Origin: Ignavibacteria bacterium
GTDB lineage: Bacteria; Bacteroidota; Ignavibacteria; Kapaibacteriales; Kapaibacteriaceae
NCBI GenBank assembly: GCA_013204605.1
Contig: JABMNI010000014.1
Coordinates: forward strand, 1-55,150
Direction of reading: 5' to 3'
DNA: 55,150 nucleotides
Position 1 is the first letter of the stretch. The number at the start of each line of letters is the position of its first letter. This document shows, piece after piece, positions 1 through 8,427 of this stretch. The notes beneath the pieces were generated by a model. It made no database searches. It had not been told where the DNA came from and saw nothing but the letters and a program-made list of their open reading frames with translations. The position numbers and the translations under genes were made by a program.

Positions 1-3
1 CGC

Positions 4-90
4 GGAAAGGTGGATGAGCGGTTTAAGTCACACGCCTGGAAAGCGTGCGTGGGGTTATACCCACCGCGGGTTCGAATCCCGCCCTTTCCG
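4..90 (+). tRNA. tRNA-Ser (anticodon GGA)
   Basis: A complete type II tRNA can be folded by eye. The acceptor stem pairs 4-10 with 83-89 (7 bp). The anticodon stem pairs 31-35 with 43-47, with loop CTGGAAA placing anticodon GGA at 38-40. A long variable arm (about 48-65) fits a class II tRNA. The T stem pairs 66-70 with 78-82 around a TTCGAAT loop. The discriminator is G90, as is usual for serine tRNAs. CCA is not encoded (the sequence continues CACC), so it must be added after transcription. It should read UCC/UCU codons. It lies 31 bases ahead of the ECF sigma gene. Confidence 0.95.
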
Positions 91-121
91 CACCGTTTTG
101 GTCAGGAAATTCTCTTATTAC

Positions 122-763
122 ATGTCGGATATAACCCAACCTGTCAACGATTCTGCGGCAGCCGATCTAGTTGTCGTACAACGAGTTCTGGCTGGTGAAG
201 TGAATGCCTATGCTGTTTTGGAATCCAAGTACAAACGGATTGTAGCATTCCTAGTGCGGAAAATGATTAGTAATGAGGAAGATGCTGCCGACATTGTTCA
301 AGATACCTTTGTTAAAGCATTTTCGGCGCTGAAAACGTATAAGGGAGATTACCCGTTCTCCCGCTGGCTGTATAAGATCGCCTCGAACAAGTGCATTGAT
401 TATCTGCGTCGGAAGCGATTTGCCATGGTGTCGATTGACTCCCCAATAGCAACAAAGGACGGCGGAGAAATGACGTTCGATCCGATGGATTTAGGCCCTG
501 TTCCTGTTGACATCGTATTAGCAAATGAGCGAAGCGCAATGTTAAAGAACGCACTGCAGTCTTTGCCGGAAAAGTATCGAAACGTTATTCGAATGAGACA
601 TGAAGAAGATTTGGAATACCAAGAGATTGCCGACAAGTTGGCTAAGCCCCTTGGTACCGTGAAGGCTCATATTTTCAGAGCTAGAAAGTTGCTTTATAAA
701 CGGTTGCTTAAGCACGGGGATCATTTCGAAGAGTATATGCCCGACGTCGAGGAAGATCAGTGA
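122..763 (+). CDS. ECF-type RNA polymerase sigma factor (sigma-70 family, RpoE/SigW-like)
   Basis: A 213-residue sigma factor with region 2 (about residues 30-95, including the DAADIVQDTF core and a basic FSRWLYKIASNKCIDYLRRK stretch) and region 4 (about 140-195, with LPEKYRNVIRMRHEEDLEYQEIA and GTVKAHIFRARKLL helix-turn-helix). It would direct core RNA polymerase to a regulon I cannot identify. The reading frame stays open back into the tRNA, but ATG at 122 is the first start after the tRNA and gives the usual ECF length. The stop overlaps the GTG start of the next gene by 4 bases, implying translational coupling. That neighbour has a single membrane helix but no visible anti-sigma zinc motif, so I do not call it an anti-sigma factor. 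Confidence 0.9.
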   Translation: MSDITQPVNDSAAADLVVVQRVLAGEVNAYAVLESKYKRIVAFLVRKMISNEEDAADIVQDTFVKAFSALKTYKGDYPFSRWLYKIASNKCIDYLRRKRFAMVSIDSPIATKDGGEMTFDPMDLGPVPVDIVLANERSAMLKNALQSLPEKYRNVIRMRHEEDLEYQEIADKLAKPLGTVKAHIFRARKLLYKRLLKHGDHFEEYMPDVEEDQ

Positions 764-1200
764 GAGTCGAGGAAAAGCGCAAGATCTGGCCTTGGGTTGT
801 AATCGGCGTTTTAGGAACAGTGGTTTTGGTATTCCTAGGTTCGCTGGTTTGGCGAATGGTGAATCCTCCAATTGTTCCGTATGTGGAACTAGAAGGTCCA
901 CGATCTGTTATTCAGTTAACAATTTCCAACTCTTCCGGTGTAACAGGAGTTGCAAGAAAAACTCTAAACTACCTACGTGAGCGAGGATTCGATGTGGTTG
1001 AGTTGTCTACCGCACCAGATACGGTAAAACTTAGCCGAGTGATCGATCGAGTTGGAGACAGAATCTCGGCCATGAAAGTTGCCAAGGTTTTAGGAATTTC
1101 TGACACTCTAGTAGTAAGCGATATAGATTCGATGCTTTTTGTACGGGTAAGTGTGATACTCGGATCTGATGTAAAAACACTTAGCCCCTTTGATGATTAA
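760..1200 (+). CDS. Membrane-anchored LytR C-terminal (LytR_C) domain protein
   Basis: A 146-residue protein with a basic N-terminus, one transmembrane helix (about residues 10-33) and an extracytoplasmic domain of about 100 residues. The pattern ISNSSGVTGVA followed by LRERGFDVVEL resembles the LytR_C (LytR_cpsA_psr C-terminal) fold, which occurs alone or after phosphotransferase domains in cell-wall proteins. The GTG start at 760 lies inside the stop of the sigma gene (GTGA overlap). No catalytic residues are known for this domain, so the role is unassigned beyond the envelope. rsfS follows after a 30-base gap. Confidence 0.7.
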   Translation: MRVEEKRKIWPWVVIGVLGTVVLVFLGSLVWRMVNPPIVPYVELEGPRSVIQLTISNSSGVTGVARKTLNYLRERGFDVVELSTAPDTVKLSRVIDRVGDRISAMKVAKVLGISDTLVVSDIDSMLFVRVSVILGSDVKTLSPFDD

Positions 1201-1230
1201 TGAAAATTAGAATTTAATACAGGAGAACTT

Positions 1231-1650
1231 TTGGCTGTTTCAAAAAAACCAAGGACCACAAAGGGGAAGGCCGTTTTGTGTGCTCGAGCTGCTCAGGAAA
1301 AAATGGCTAGGGATATCACGGTGCTCGATATTTCAAAAATCGACTCATCACCTGCCGATTTTTTTGTTGTTGTAACCGTGGATTCTGATCCGCAGCTTAG
1401 GGCCGTAAGTAATGAAATTATTCAAGCCGCGAAAGCAGCTGGAATGGGTCTGCCACGTAAGGATGGAAAGGGAACCACAACATGGATGATTCTCGACTAT
1501 TTCGATATTGTGATTCACGTTATGCTAGAATCCGCACGATCGTTTTATAAGCTTGAAAAATTGTGGGGAGATGGTAAATTTTATTCTCTTTCGCCATCTG
1601 GAGTGGCGCGCGCAGTTAATACTTTGGCCATAAAAAAACAAACCGAATAA
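1231..1650 (+). CDS. rsfS: Ribosomal silencing factor RsfS (Iojap family)
   Basis: A 139-residue Iojap-family protein. The conserved core is visible: DITVLDISKIDSSPADFFVV, then DYFDIVIHVM, then FYKLEKLWGD. In the family RsfS binds ribosomal protein uL14 and blocks joining of the 30S and 50S subunits, lowering translation in starvation. The start is TTG at 1231 with an AGGAG ribosome binding site at 1221-1225 and a 5-base spacer, which settles the start choice. The stop TAA overlaps the argS ATG by one base, so the two are probably cotranscribed. The N-terminal 15 residues are a basic extension. Confidence 0.9.
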   Translation: MAVSKKPRTTKGKAVLCARAAQEKMARDITVLDISKIDSSPADFFVVVTVDSDPQLRAVSNEIIQAAKAAGMGLPRKDGKGTTTWMILDYFDIVIHVMLESARSFYKLEKLWGDGKFYSLSPSGVARAVNTLAIKKQTE

Positions 1651-3287
1651 TGCTGAATAGTTTTGTTGAATCTGAGCTCCAAGCGGCGTTGATTAATGCA
1701 GGAATTACCTTTGCAGATCCAATTCCGTTTGAGAAACCTCGACAATCTGGGCATGGACATTTGTCTACGACCGTTTGTATGTCGTTAGCTAAGGCGCAAA
1801 AAGTAAACCCTCGAACTTTGGCAGAATCAGTAGTGGCGGCTCTGAAACTCGACAGCAGATTTGTTAGCGATGTGCAGATTGCCGGTCCTGGCTTTATCAA
1901 CTTTACGTTCACGCCGCTTGCGTTTCAATCTTTGCTAGCCGACATGGTTTCGGCCGGTTCAGCATTGGGTAAATCGACTATTGGCGTCGGGAAAAAAGTA
2001 AATGTTGAGTACGTGAGTGCCAATCCTACAGGACCGCTACATGCGGGCCACGGACGCAATTGCGCCATCGGCGATAGCGTTGCCAATCTGTATGCTAGCT
2101 GTGGGTACGAAGTAACGCGTGAATATTATTTCAACAACGCTGGCAATCAAATGAACTTGCTGGCCGAGAGTATTAGCGTTCGATACAAGCAAATTGAAAA
2201 CCCAGAACTTCCGTTTCCGGAAAACGGATACAAAGGTGACTACATAATTCAAATTGCCCAAGAATTAAATTCTCAGAAAGCATTGGTCGGGAAGAGTCAA
2301 GAAGAAGCACTTCAGATTGGCAGACAAGCCGGTGAGGATTGGTGCTTTACTAGTATCAAAAAAACACTTCAAAGTTTGAGAATTTCGCACGACGTATTCT
2401 TTAACGAAGACACGCTTTATAGCACTGGCGTTGTATCCAAAACGGTGGAACAACTGCGAAATGCTGGGTTAGCATATGAAAAAGATGGTGCTACTTGGTT
2501 TGCACTCACTAAGCTGGGCGGTCAGCAGGACAAAGTAATTATTAAGTCAACTGGCGAGCCCACGTATCGTCTGCCGGACATCGCGTACCACCGCAATAAG
2601 TTAGAGCGCGGATTTGATGTTGTGGTTGATGTATTTGGTTCCGACCATATTGCAACTATCCCCGATGTGTTATCTGGTGTTCAAGCACTCGGACTAGACA
2701 CGTCGAAGGTTCGCGTAATTATCCATCAAATGGTAACGTTTTTTGAGAACGGTGAAATAGTCAAATTCTCCAAGCGGTCCGGCAATACGTACACGCTCGA
2801 TGATTTGATAGAAGAAGTAGGTGTGGATGTGGTGCGATTCTTTTTCATAATGCGAACCGCCGGTACGCATCTTGAATTTGATTTGAATTTGGCGAAAGAG
2901 GAAGGCGACAAAAACCCTGTGTTTTATTTGCAGTATGCCCACGCCAGAATTAGCTCCGTTGTTGCAAAAGCTTTTGATAAGGGGCTTTCTGTTACTGAAA
3001 CAGCAGATCTATCTGTATTGGAGCACGAAAAAGAATTGTTGCTCATTGACTTACTTTCGAGAGTGAAACATACGGTTGAGCGAGCATGCGAAAGCTTGGA
3101 GCCGCACACGTTAGCTGAATACCTACGCGAAGTTGCCGCCGCGTATCATGTGTTTTACCATGATTGTAGAATTCTAGATTCGGGTGAAGAATTGGAAAAA
3201 GCACGACTGTTACTAGCCGAAATAACCCGTCGTGTTCTCAACAATGGTCTTGCCATATTGGGCGTAAGTGCACCACAAAAAATGTAA
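1650..3287 (+). CDS. argS: Arginine--tRNA ligase (class I)
   Basis: A 545-residue enzyme charging tRNA-Arg. The N-terminal Arg-tRNA-synthetase additional domain (about 1-85) is followed by a Rossmann catalytic core with the HIGH equivalent HAGHG at residues 131-135 in the context ANPTGPLHAGHGR. The KMSKS region reads KFSKRSGN, with the Lys-to-Phe-type deviations usual for this synthetase. The C-terminal DALR anticodon-binding domain begins about residue 425 (FYLQYAHARISS). The length matches bacterial ArgS. The start overlaps the rsfS stop by one base. A copy of the dispersed AAGGGGCTT word lies at 2979-2987. Confidence 0.97.
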   Translation: MLNSFVESELQAALINAGITFADPIPFEKPRQSGHGHLSTTVCMSLAKAQKVNPRTLAESVVAALKLDSRFVSDVQIAGPGFINFTFTPLAFQSLLADMVSAGSALGKSTIGVGKKVNVEYVSANPTGPLHAGHGRNCAIGDSVANLYASCGYEVTREYYFNNAGNQMNLLAESISVRYKQIENPELPFPENGYKGDYIIQIAQELNSQKALVGKSQEEALQIGRQAGEDWCFTSIKKTLQSLRISHDVFFNEDTLYSTGVVSKTVEQLRNAGLAYEKDGATWFALTKLGGQQDKVIIKSTGEPTYRLPDIAYHRNKLERGFDVVVDVFGSDHIATIPDVLSGVQALGLDTSKVRVIIHQMVTFFENGEIVKFSKRSGNTYTLDDLIEEVGVDVVRFFFIMRTAGTHLEFDLNLAKEEGDKNPVFYLQYAHARISSVVAKAFDKGLSVTETADLSVLEHEKELLLIDLLSRVKHTVERACESLEPHTLAEYLREVAAAYHVFYHDCRILDSGEELEKARLLLAEITRRVLNNGLAILGVSAPQKM

Positions 3288-3315
3288 TTGTTAAATCCGT
3301 AAAGCCCCTTACCAA

Positions 3316-4188
3316 ATGAAAAGAGATTACTATTATGAGCTTTCAGATAAGGGTGAACTGACTATAGATGGACACGTGCAAGATGATCCGTGGTTTTTGG
3401 ATTTCTTTTTTCGCAGGCTGGCGCCAACAGCCGATGAGCATTATAAGGAGTTTCCGTTCGTGTGCCGGTGTGGCGACGAGATGAACTATTTAAAGCCGGT
3501 CGACGCACCAATAGTGTATCATCGGCTGGAAGATGCTCGACTGATGTACGGAAGTAGCTTGACCTCTTTTTTCAATCCCAATAAACTTGCGGTTTCGAAT
3601 TCGGGTGTAATGTATCATTGGGCACCCGTTGGTGAATGGGGGAGACTGGTTGCAAACGTTGCTTTAGAAATTGCTCAGAACGTAGAAGCGTGGGGTCCGT
3701 TTTTAGCCTTTGTTGATAGAGAAGCCGGCGTGCGGTATCCCATCTTACCACTGTGGTTGCAGGACAAGTATACCTTTGTCCGACCTAAACGCGATAATGC
3801 CTGTGTGGCCTGCGGCGAAGCCAATCCCTTTTCAATGAAGCTAACCTTTGTGTTTGACTCCGAAACCGAAGTGATGAGTACGTATGTCAAACCGGATATG
3901 CGTATGATGGGGACTCATGGAATTACTCATGGTGGATATGTTTCGATGTTGTTGGATGAGACAATGGGAAAGAGTTTGTCGTTTAAGGGAGTAAGGGCGC
4001 CGACCGCCAACTTAAACGTAACTTTTCGAAAACCCATGTTGTTGGGTGAAGAGTATCACATCAAATCGTGGATAGAAAAAACTGATGGTAGAAAGAATTT
4101 TCTACGTGGTGAAATTGTATGCACATCCAACCCCGAAATAATTGTAGCCACGGCAACGGCACTATTTATTACTGTTAAATCGTCTTAG
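3316..4188 (+). CDS. DUF4505 (UPF0598/C8orf82-like) domain fused to a PaaI-type hotdog thioesterase
   Basis: A 290-residue two-domain protein. Residues 1-145 resemble the UPF0598/DUF4505 family known from human C8orf82: YYYELSDKGEL, FLDFFFRRL, FPFVCRCGDEMNYL, then YHWAP and GRLVANVALEI. Residues about 155-290 form a hotdog fold of the PaaI/4HBT acyl-CoA thioesterase kind, with the lead-in CVACGEANPFSMKL and the active-site pattern HGG (205-207) followed by LLDETMG (212-218). The second half is therefore expected to hydrolyse acyl-CoA thioesters; the role of the first half is unknown. It starts at ATG 3316, just after an AAGCCCCTT word at 3302-3310, and lies 28 bases downstream of argS. The domain assignments come from memory of family patterns. 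Confidence 0.75.
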   Translation: MKRDYYYELSDKGELTIDGHVQDDPWFLDFFFRRLAPTADEHYKEFPFVCRCGDEMNYLKPVDAPIVYHRLEDARLMYGSSLTSFFNPNKLAVSNSGVMYHWAPVGEWGRLVANVALEIAQNVEAWGPFLAFVDREAGVRYPILPLWLQDKYTFVRPKRDNACVACGEANPFSMKLTFVFDSETEVMSTYVKPDMRMMGTHGITHGGYVSMLLDETMGKSLSFKGVRAPTANLNVTFRKPMLLGEEYHIKSWIEKTDGRKNFLRGEIVCTSNPEIIVATATALFITVKSS

Positions 4189-4193
4189 GCGAT

Positions 4194-5483
4194 GTGAATC
4201 ACCAAACGAACATTCTTCTTTTCAGTGTAATATTTGGGGTTTTCTTGTTTGTGCTTGACCTATACACTATAGGCAGGTTTACCCAATTCGTTAGGAAAAG
4301 CAACAAAAGTAAATGGCTTTACAGATCCACGTGGTCTTTAGCAGCTATAATTGGTTGCCTTTATTGGTTTGTAGCATACCGCCGGCACATGTTCCGGCTA
4401 GATGGCATAGATGTCATTCTCTTTTCAATAATTAGCCTCTGGTATCTGCCCAAGGTCCTAATTGTTGTGGTATTGCTCATGAGAGACGTGATACGTGCTG
4501 CGGTTTGGCTAGCTAAGAAAATCACTGGAACTGTCAAGGCACCAACTGTAGCTACTGAGGCTACCACTTTCTCTGAGGCCGATGGAATTGTACACGTGCG
4601 ATCGGCCGGCGAGTCGCGACGAGATTTTCTCAAGAGTGTTGGCTGGTCCGCCGCTGCGGTTCCATACGTAATAGTGGGCAATGGGATGTTCCGCACGTTG
4701 TACGACTTTCAGGTACAACATCATGAGATAGTTTTAGACAATCTTCCGCGTTCCTTAGACGGCTTTGTGCTGGTGCAAGTCTCTGACATTCATGCTGGTT
4801 CTTTTCCGGATGAAAAACCCTTTCGCGAAGTAGTGCGATTAGTGAATTCATACAAAGCTGATGCAGTTGTTATAACCGGTGATTTTGTGAACGCCGTGCC
4901 AGAAGAGCTTGCTTTGGTTTCAGCCGGACTTACCAAGCTTCGTGGTGAGTATGGCGTTTTTGGCTCATTGGGAAATCATGACCACTACAATTCACTAACT
5001 CAACATAAGCAGTTGATTTCTGGCGTCAAGAGATTTGGCGTGGATTTATTGGTGAACGAAAACAGAGTGATCAATGTTGGCGCGGATAGACTTGTGATTG
5101 CTGGCACTGACAACACTGGATTCAATCAAAAGTTTGCGAATCTGGATAAGGCACTTCAAGATGTAACGAGAGAAGACGCAACCATTTTATTGGCGCACGA
5201 TCCAACTTTTTGGGACCTCGACATTGTGGGTAAAACGGATGTGGACTTGATGCTGGCCGGTCACACACACGGTGGGCAATTCGGAGTAAGCTTAATGGGC
5301 TTTGAGTGGAGTCCCGCAAAACTGATCTATAAGCAGTGGGCAGGCTTGTATAAGAACGGCAATCAACAGCTGTATGTGAATCGCGGTATTGGTACTGTAG
5401 GCCCTCCAATGAGAATCGGTATACGGCCCGAAATAACCGTATTTACCTTGCGAGCGGCATCTATTGACCAGAATTATTCTTGA
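4194..5483 (+). CDS. Membrane metallophosphoesterase (calcineurin-like) with internal twin-arginine motif
   Basis: A 429-residue protein. Three hydrophobic helices (about 8-25, 47-63 and 73-100) precede a linker, then SRRDFLKSVGW (RR at 142-143) with a hydrophobic stretch, then the phosphoesterase domain. The metal ligands are all visible: DIH (198-200), GD (229-230), GNHD (260-263), H335 and GHTH (356-359). The catalytic half resembles YkuE/YaeI-type enzymes, which act on lipid or nucleotide phosphodiesters. The same layout (N-terminal helices plus internal twin-arginine) is familiar from Bacteroidota. The start is GTG at 4194; the ATG two bases upstream runs straight into TGA. It lies 5 bases after the hotdog gene. 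The substrate is unknown. Confidence 0.85.
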   Translation: MNHQTNILLFSVIFGVFLFVLDLYTIGRFTQFVRKSNKSKWLYRSTWSLAAIIGCLYWFVAYRRHMFRLDGIDVILFSIISLWYLPKVLIVVVLLMRDVIRAAVWLAKKITGTVKAPTVATEATTFSEADGIVHVRSAGESRRDFLKSVGWSAAAVPYVIVGNGMFRTLYDFQVQHHEIVLDNLPRSLDGFVLVQVSDIHAGSFPDEKPFREVVRLVNSYKADAVVITGDFVNAVPEELALVSAGLTKLRGEYGVFGSLGNHDHYNSLTQHKQLISGVKRFGVDLLVNENRVINVGADRLVIAGTDNTGFNQKFANLDKALQDVTREDATILLAHDPTFWDLDIVGKTDVDLMLAGHTHGGQFGVSLMGFEWSPAKLIYKQWAGLYKNGNQQLYVNRGIGTVGPPMRIGIRPEITVFTLRAASIDQNYS

Positions 5484-5499
5484 ACGATTTACTCAAGAA
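5477..5499. terminator. Weak bidirectional hairpin between convergent genes
   Basis: A 7-bp inverted repeat, TTCTTGA (5477-5483) and TCAAGAA (5493-5499), with a 9-base loop, fills the gap between the metallophosphoesterase and the convergent M20 gene. It includes the TGA of the former. There is no clear T-run on either side, so termination by it is only a suggestion. Confidence 0.3.
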
Positions 5500-6696
5500 C
5501 TATCCTTGCGCGAGCGCATTGACAGCCACTTGAGCCAATAGTGCGGCTCCAGTTACCATAGCTCGCTCGTCGGGCGCAAATTTGGAATTGTGCAAACCTG
5601 GCATAAATTCTAATTCAGCTGGTCTTCCTCCGAGCATCCAAAAGCAAGCAGGAATTTGTTCGCCATAAAAGCTAAAATCCTCGGCCCACATTTTCGGTTC
5701 AAAGTCTGTAACACGCTCGTCTCCGAACATTGAGGTAGCAACTGAACGCGCAAAGTTCGTAGCACCGTCGTCATTCACAAGAGGCGGGTAACCTTTTAAA
5801 ATCTCCACTGTTCCTTGGCATCCATGTAATGCGCAAAATTTCTCAGTTGCATCCACGATAAACTCCCAAGCAAATTCTCGCCACTCTTGGTCGAATGCCC
5901 GCAACGTCCCTTTCATTTCTACCACCTCAGGTATAATGTTAGTGGCCGAGCCGCCATGAATGCTAGTGATCGACAATACTCCAGGCAGTAACGGATTGCG
6001 TCTCCGAGTAATTAACGTTTGTAAATGTTGGATCAAACCGGCGGCGGCCACAATTGGATCGCGTCCAGTTTGTGGTTGAGCAGCATGGGCACCAAAACCG
6101 CGAACCGTGAAGTACAATTCGTCAGCTGCAGCCATCATCGGACCCGATACAAAGGAGACTTCGCCGCATGTTGCACCGGGGTTAATGTGCTGTCCAAAAA
6201 TCATGGTTGGTGTAGGATTTTGTAGCGCACCTCCGGCTATCATTAAACTCGCCCCCCCCGGACTTTTTTCCTCGCCAGGTTGAAAAAGTAACTTCACCAC
6301 TCCATTTAATTCAGCCTCACAACCTTTCAAAATCTTAGCGGCCGATAAAAGCATGGTTGTGTGCATGTCATGCCCACATGCATGCATTACACCCGGATTC
6401 ACAGATGAGAATTCCAGATCAGTCTCCTCCAAGATTGGCAGCGCATCTATATCTGCCCTCAGCGCCACACATTTAGCGCCGGTTCCAATATGAGCAACAA
6501 CTCCCGTTCCCGCAATAACCTGATGCTCCACGTTCAAATCTGAAAGCACAGACTGAATGTATTTACTTGTTTCAAATTCTTGAAATGAAAGTTCTGGATT
6601 TCTATGAATGGTGCGTCGAATTGCCGACATTCCACTAAAATCTAATTCAGTTAATTCCAATATTGAGTTCATTAAATTCTTTACACCTTGGTCCAT
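5500..6696 (-). CDS. M20D-family amidohydrolase/deacylase (hippuricase or N-acyl-aminoacid deacetylase type)
   Basis: A 398-residue M20-family metallohydrolase. Visible features are HRNPELSFQE near the N-terminus, DIDALPILE (82-90), the metal motif HACGHDMH (105-112), GEEKSPGGA (141-149), a dimerisation domain beginning about residue 185, and the terminal ligand region PGLHNSKFAPDE. This is the M20D group, which includes hippurate hydrolase, IAA-amino-acid hydrolase and N-acetyl-L,L-diaminopimelate deacetylase. It lies 8 bases downstream of dapF in the same direction, which makes a role in the acetylated diaminopimelate branch attractive. The sequence alone does not decide the substrate. Confidence 0.8.
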   Translation of the reverse strand: MDQGVKNLMNSILELTELDFSGMSAIRRTIHRNPELSFQEFETSKYIQSVLSDLNVEHQVIAGTGVVAHIGTGAKCVALRADIDALPILEETDLEFSSVNPGVMHACGHDMHTTMLLSAAKILKGCEAELNGVVKLLFQPGEEKSPGGASLMIAGGALQNPTPTMIFGQHINPGATCGEVSFVSGPMMAAADELYFTVRGFGAHAAQPQTGRDPIVAAAGLIQHLQTLITRRRNPLLPGVLSITSIHGGSATNIIPEVVEMKGTLRAFDQEWREFAWEFIVDATEKFCALHGCQGTVEILKGYPPLVNDDGATNFARSVATSMFGDERVTDFEPKMWAEDFSFYGEQIPACFWMLGGRPAELEFMPGLHNSKFAPDERAMVTGAALLAQVAVNALAQG

Positions 6697-6704
6697 AATT
6701 GAAA

Positions 6705-7547
6705 TTATCGTAAGTACTTTGCCGCTACTACATCAAATTCTGTTGGTTCTGCATCGTACACGGCATCTCCAGTCAAAGATACCTCAACAATTTTTTCCGC
6801 TTCATGCCCGATTTTCACTACGAGGGGGCTTAAACTGGGAGGAATAATCTCAACCTCATCTGATGCTTTCCCCAAACGCCACAACGCAATGGCTACGCTA
6901 ATGGCACCGGTACCACAAGCCTGCGTAAAGCCTTCTACCCCACGTTCGAACGTCGCAATTGAAATCGAATCGCCCGAAACTGCCTTTACTATGTTCACAT
7001 TGCATCCGTTAGGAAAAACGGGTGCACGTCGGACAGCTAAAATTTGTTCAATTGTTAATTCATGAATGTCGGTTACAACCGCGTGGTCTGAGTTTACATC
7101 AACGTAATACACGTTACTGGGAACGTTCGGAAAACTACCTGATTCAAAAATGCGTTCACTAAGAGGAGGCTCGAATACAATAGTGACCGTTCCGTTTACA
7201 TTTAACCAGCCCACGTATAATTTAGAATTCATTAAAAACGCTATATGGCCGCCTGCGCCAGGAGGAAGTGCGAATTCTGATGCATATTTAAAAATGCACC
7301 TAGAGCCATTCCCACACATCATACCACTTGAACCATCCGGGTTGAAATACAAGCAGCTAAACGTGTCCTCGCCCGATGAAATCAAAACCAGTACGCCCTC
7401 GGCCTTTTCGAGTCCAATTGCAGATCTATCACAAATTTTCGGGACAAGGGGCTGAATAGTGCTTTGTTGAGTGGCAGGGTTACCTAGTAGCCTCCCGTCT
7501 ATCACAACAAATCGATTTCCAGCTCCACTCATGTGCCAGGTTTTCAT
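6705..7547 (-). CDS. dapF: Diaminopimelate epimerase
   Basis: A 280-residue DapF that interconverts LL- and meso-diaminopimelate for lysine and peptidoglycan synthesis. Both catalytic cysteines are present in the expected settings: MMCGNGSRC (Cys78) and TQACGTGA (Cys211). The N-terminal signature reads HMSGAGNRFVVID where GNDF is more usual, so the Asp of that motif is Arg here. The start overlaps the upstream phosphatase stop by 4 bases (ATGA), and the M20 gene follows 8 bases later, so the three form an operon. A 5-G variant of the dispersed AGGGGCT word lies at 6823-6830. Confidence 0.93.
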   Translation of the reverse strand: MKTWHMSGAGNRFVVIDGRLLGNPATQQSTIQPLVPKICDRSAIGLEKAEGVLVLISSGEDTFSCLYFNPDGSSGMMCGNGSRCIFKYASEFALPPGAGGHIAFLMNSKLYVGWLNVNGTVTIVFEPPLSERIFESGSFPNVPSNVYYVDVNSDHAVVTDIHELTIEQILAVRRAPVFPNGCNVNIVKAVSGDSISIATFERGVEGFTQACGTGAISVAIALWRLGKASDEVEIIPPSLSPLVVKIGHEAEKIVEVSLTGDAVYDAEPTEFDVVAAKYLR

Positions 7548-8332
7548 GCTTCAAATCCGGTTAATGCAGCTACCAACTCATTGTGAATTATAGAATTTGT
7601 TGCCACAATGCTGTTGCTTGAAAGCACAAATTGTTTACCATCGTAGTGGGTTACTTGGCCGCCAGCTTCGGTGAGCAACAACACACCAGCAGCCATATCC
7701 CATGGTTGCAGAGAAACTTCCCAATATCCGTCGAATCTTCCAGCAGCTGTGTAAGCCAGGTCCAGCGCAGCGCTCCCAAGTCGGCGAATGGGAAGCCCCC
7801 TTCCAACGAGCGCGGCGAACTGGTCGATACAGCCTTTCGGGTTTGAATTTACAGAGTATGGGAAACCGGTAACCAACATGGATTCTTGAAGGGTTTGAGT
7901 GCTTGAAACGTTAATCTTGATGTCATTCAGAAATGCCCCCTGACCCAGCGAGCAGGTAAAAAGCTCACCCAAAACGGGGTGGAAGATTACTCCCGCCACA
8001 AGTTGGTTGTCGACTTTTGCGGCAATGCTGACGCAAAAAATCGGAATCCCATGTGCGTAGTTAACCGTCCCGTCAAGCGGATCTACAATCCATTCCACGT
8101 TTCCCGCACCAACGTGGGCAATGGATTCTTCTCCTAGAAATGATGAATTAGGCACTGCCTCCAGGAGAATTCGCTTTATCTCAGACTCGCATTTGATGTC
8201 GTAGTCCGTCACAATATTGTGCGTTCCGTCCTTAAAACGCACATCTATCACTTTACCGTAGCCCTCCATCAAAATAGCGCCAGCGGTCAATGCGGCATGC
8301 TTGGCTACGGTTAGTAGCTGATCATTTTTCAT
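7544..8332 (-). CDS. Inositol monophosphatase family protein (SuhB/CysQ-like)
   Basis: A 262-residue Mg-dependent phosphatase of the IMPase superfamily. Motifs: LGEES (metal ligand Glu), WIVDPLDGTVNYAHG (DPxDGTxN metal and catalytic motif) and QPWDMAAG (WDxAAG). It should hydrolyse a sugar- or inositol-type monophosphate or a related small phosphate ester. The frame is open to 8380, but the ATG at 8332 (MKNDQLL) starts the normal N-terminal helix and fits family length, so I use it. It is first gene of the operon with dapF and the M20 hydrolase, and is divergent from the SLBB gene at 8428. Confidence 0.9.
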   Translation of the reverse strand: MKNDQLLTVAKHAALTAGAILMEGYGKVIDVRFKDGTHNIVTDYDIKCESEIKRILLEAVPNSSFLGEESIAHVGAGNVEWIVDPLDGTVNYAHGIPIFCVSIAAKVDNQLVAGVIFHPVLGELFTCSLGQGAFLNDIKINVSSTQTLQESMLVTGFPYSVNSNPKGCIDQFAALVGRGLPIRRLGSAALDLAYTAAGRFDGYWEVSLQPWDMAAGVLLLTEAGGQVTHYDGKQFVLSSNSIVATNSIIHNELVAALTGFEA

Positions 8333-8412
8333 AAAGGTTGTTCTTTTCTCATATTTTGTAAATCTACGAATCAAAACCACCGCCCATTATCGAACGGGAG
8401 TCAATCCATTGT

Positions 8413-8420
8413 TATCTTTG
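8413..8420 (+). promoter_or_regulatory. Candidate -7 box (TATCTTTG) for the SLBB export gene
   Basis: TATCTTTG fits the Bacteroidota housekeeping -7 consensus TAnnTTTG and ends 7 bases before the ATG at 8428. A transcript starting at the usual distance would be nearly leaderless. I see no convincing -33 TTTG at the usual spacing, so the call is tentative. Confidence 0.4.
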
Positions 8421-8427
8421 CAACTTG

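Noticed and set aside
14-121. Upstream extension of the sigma factor frame into the tRNA gene
   Set aside because: The extra N-terminus is simply translated tRNA-Ser sequence; ATG 122 gives a normal ECF protein.
5500-8332. Firm assignment of the M20 gene as N-acetyl-diaminopimelate deacetylase
   Set aside because: Only the dapF neighbourhood supports it; M20D members with very different substrates share all visible motifs.
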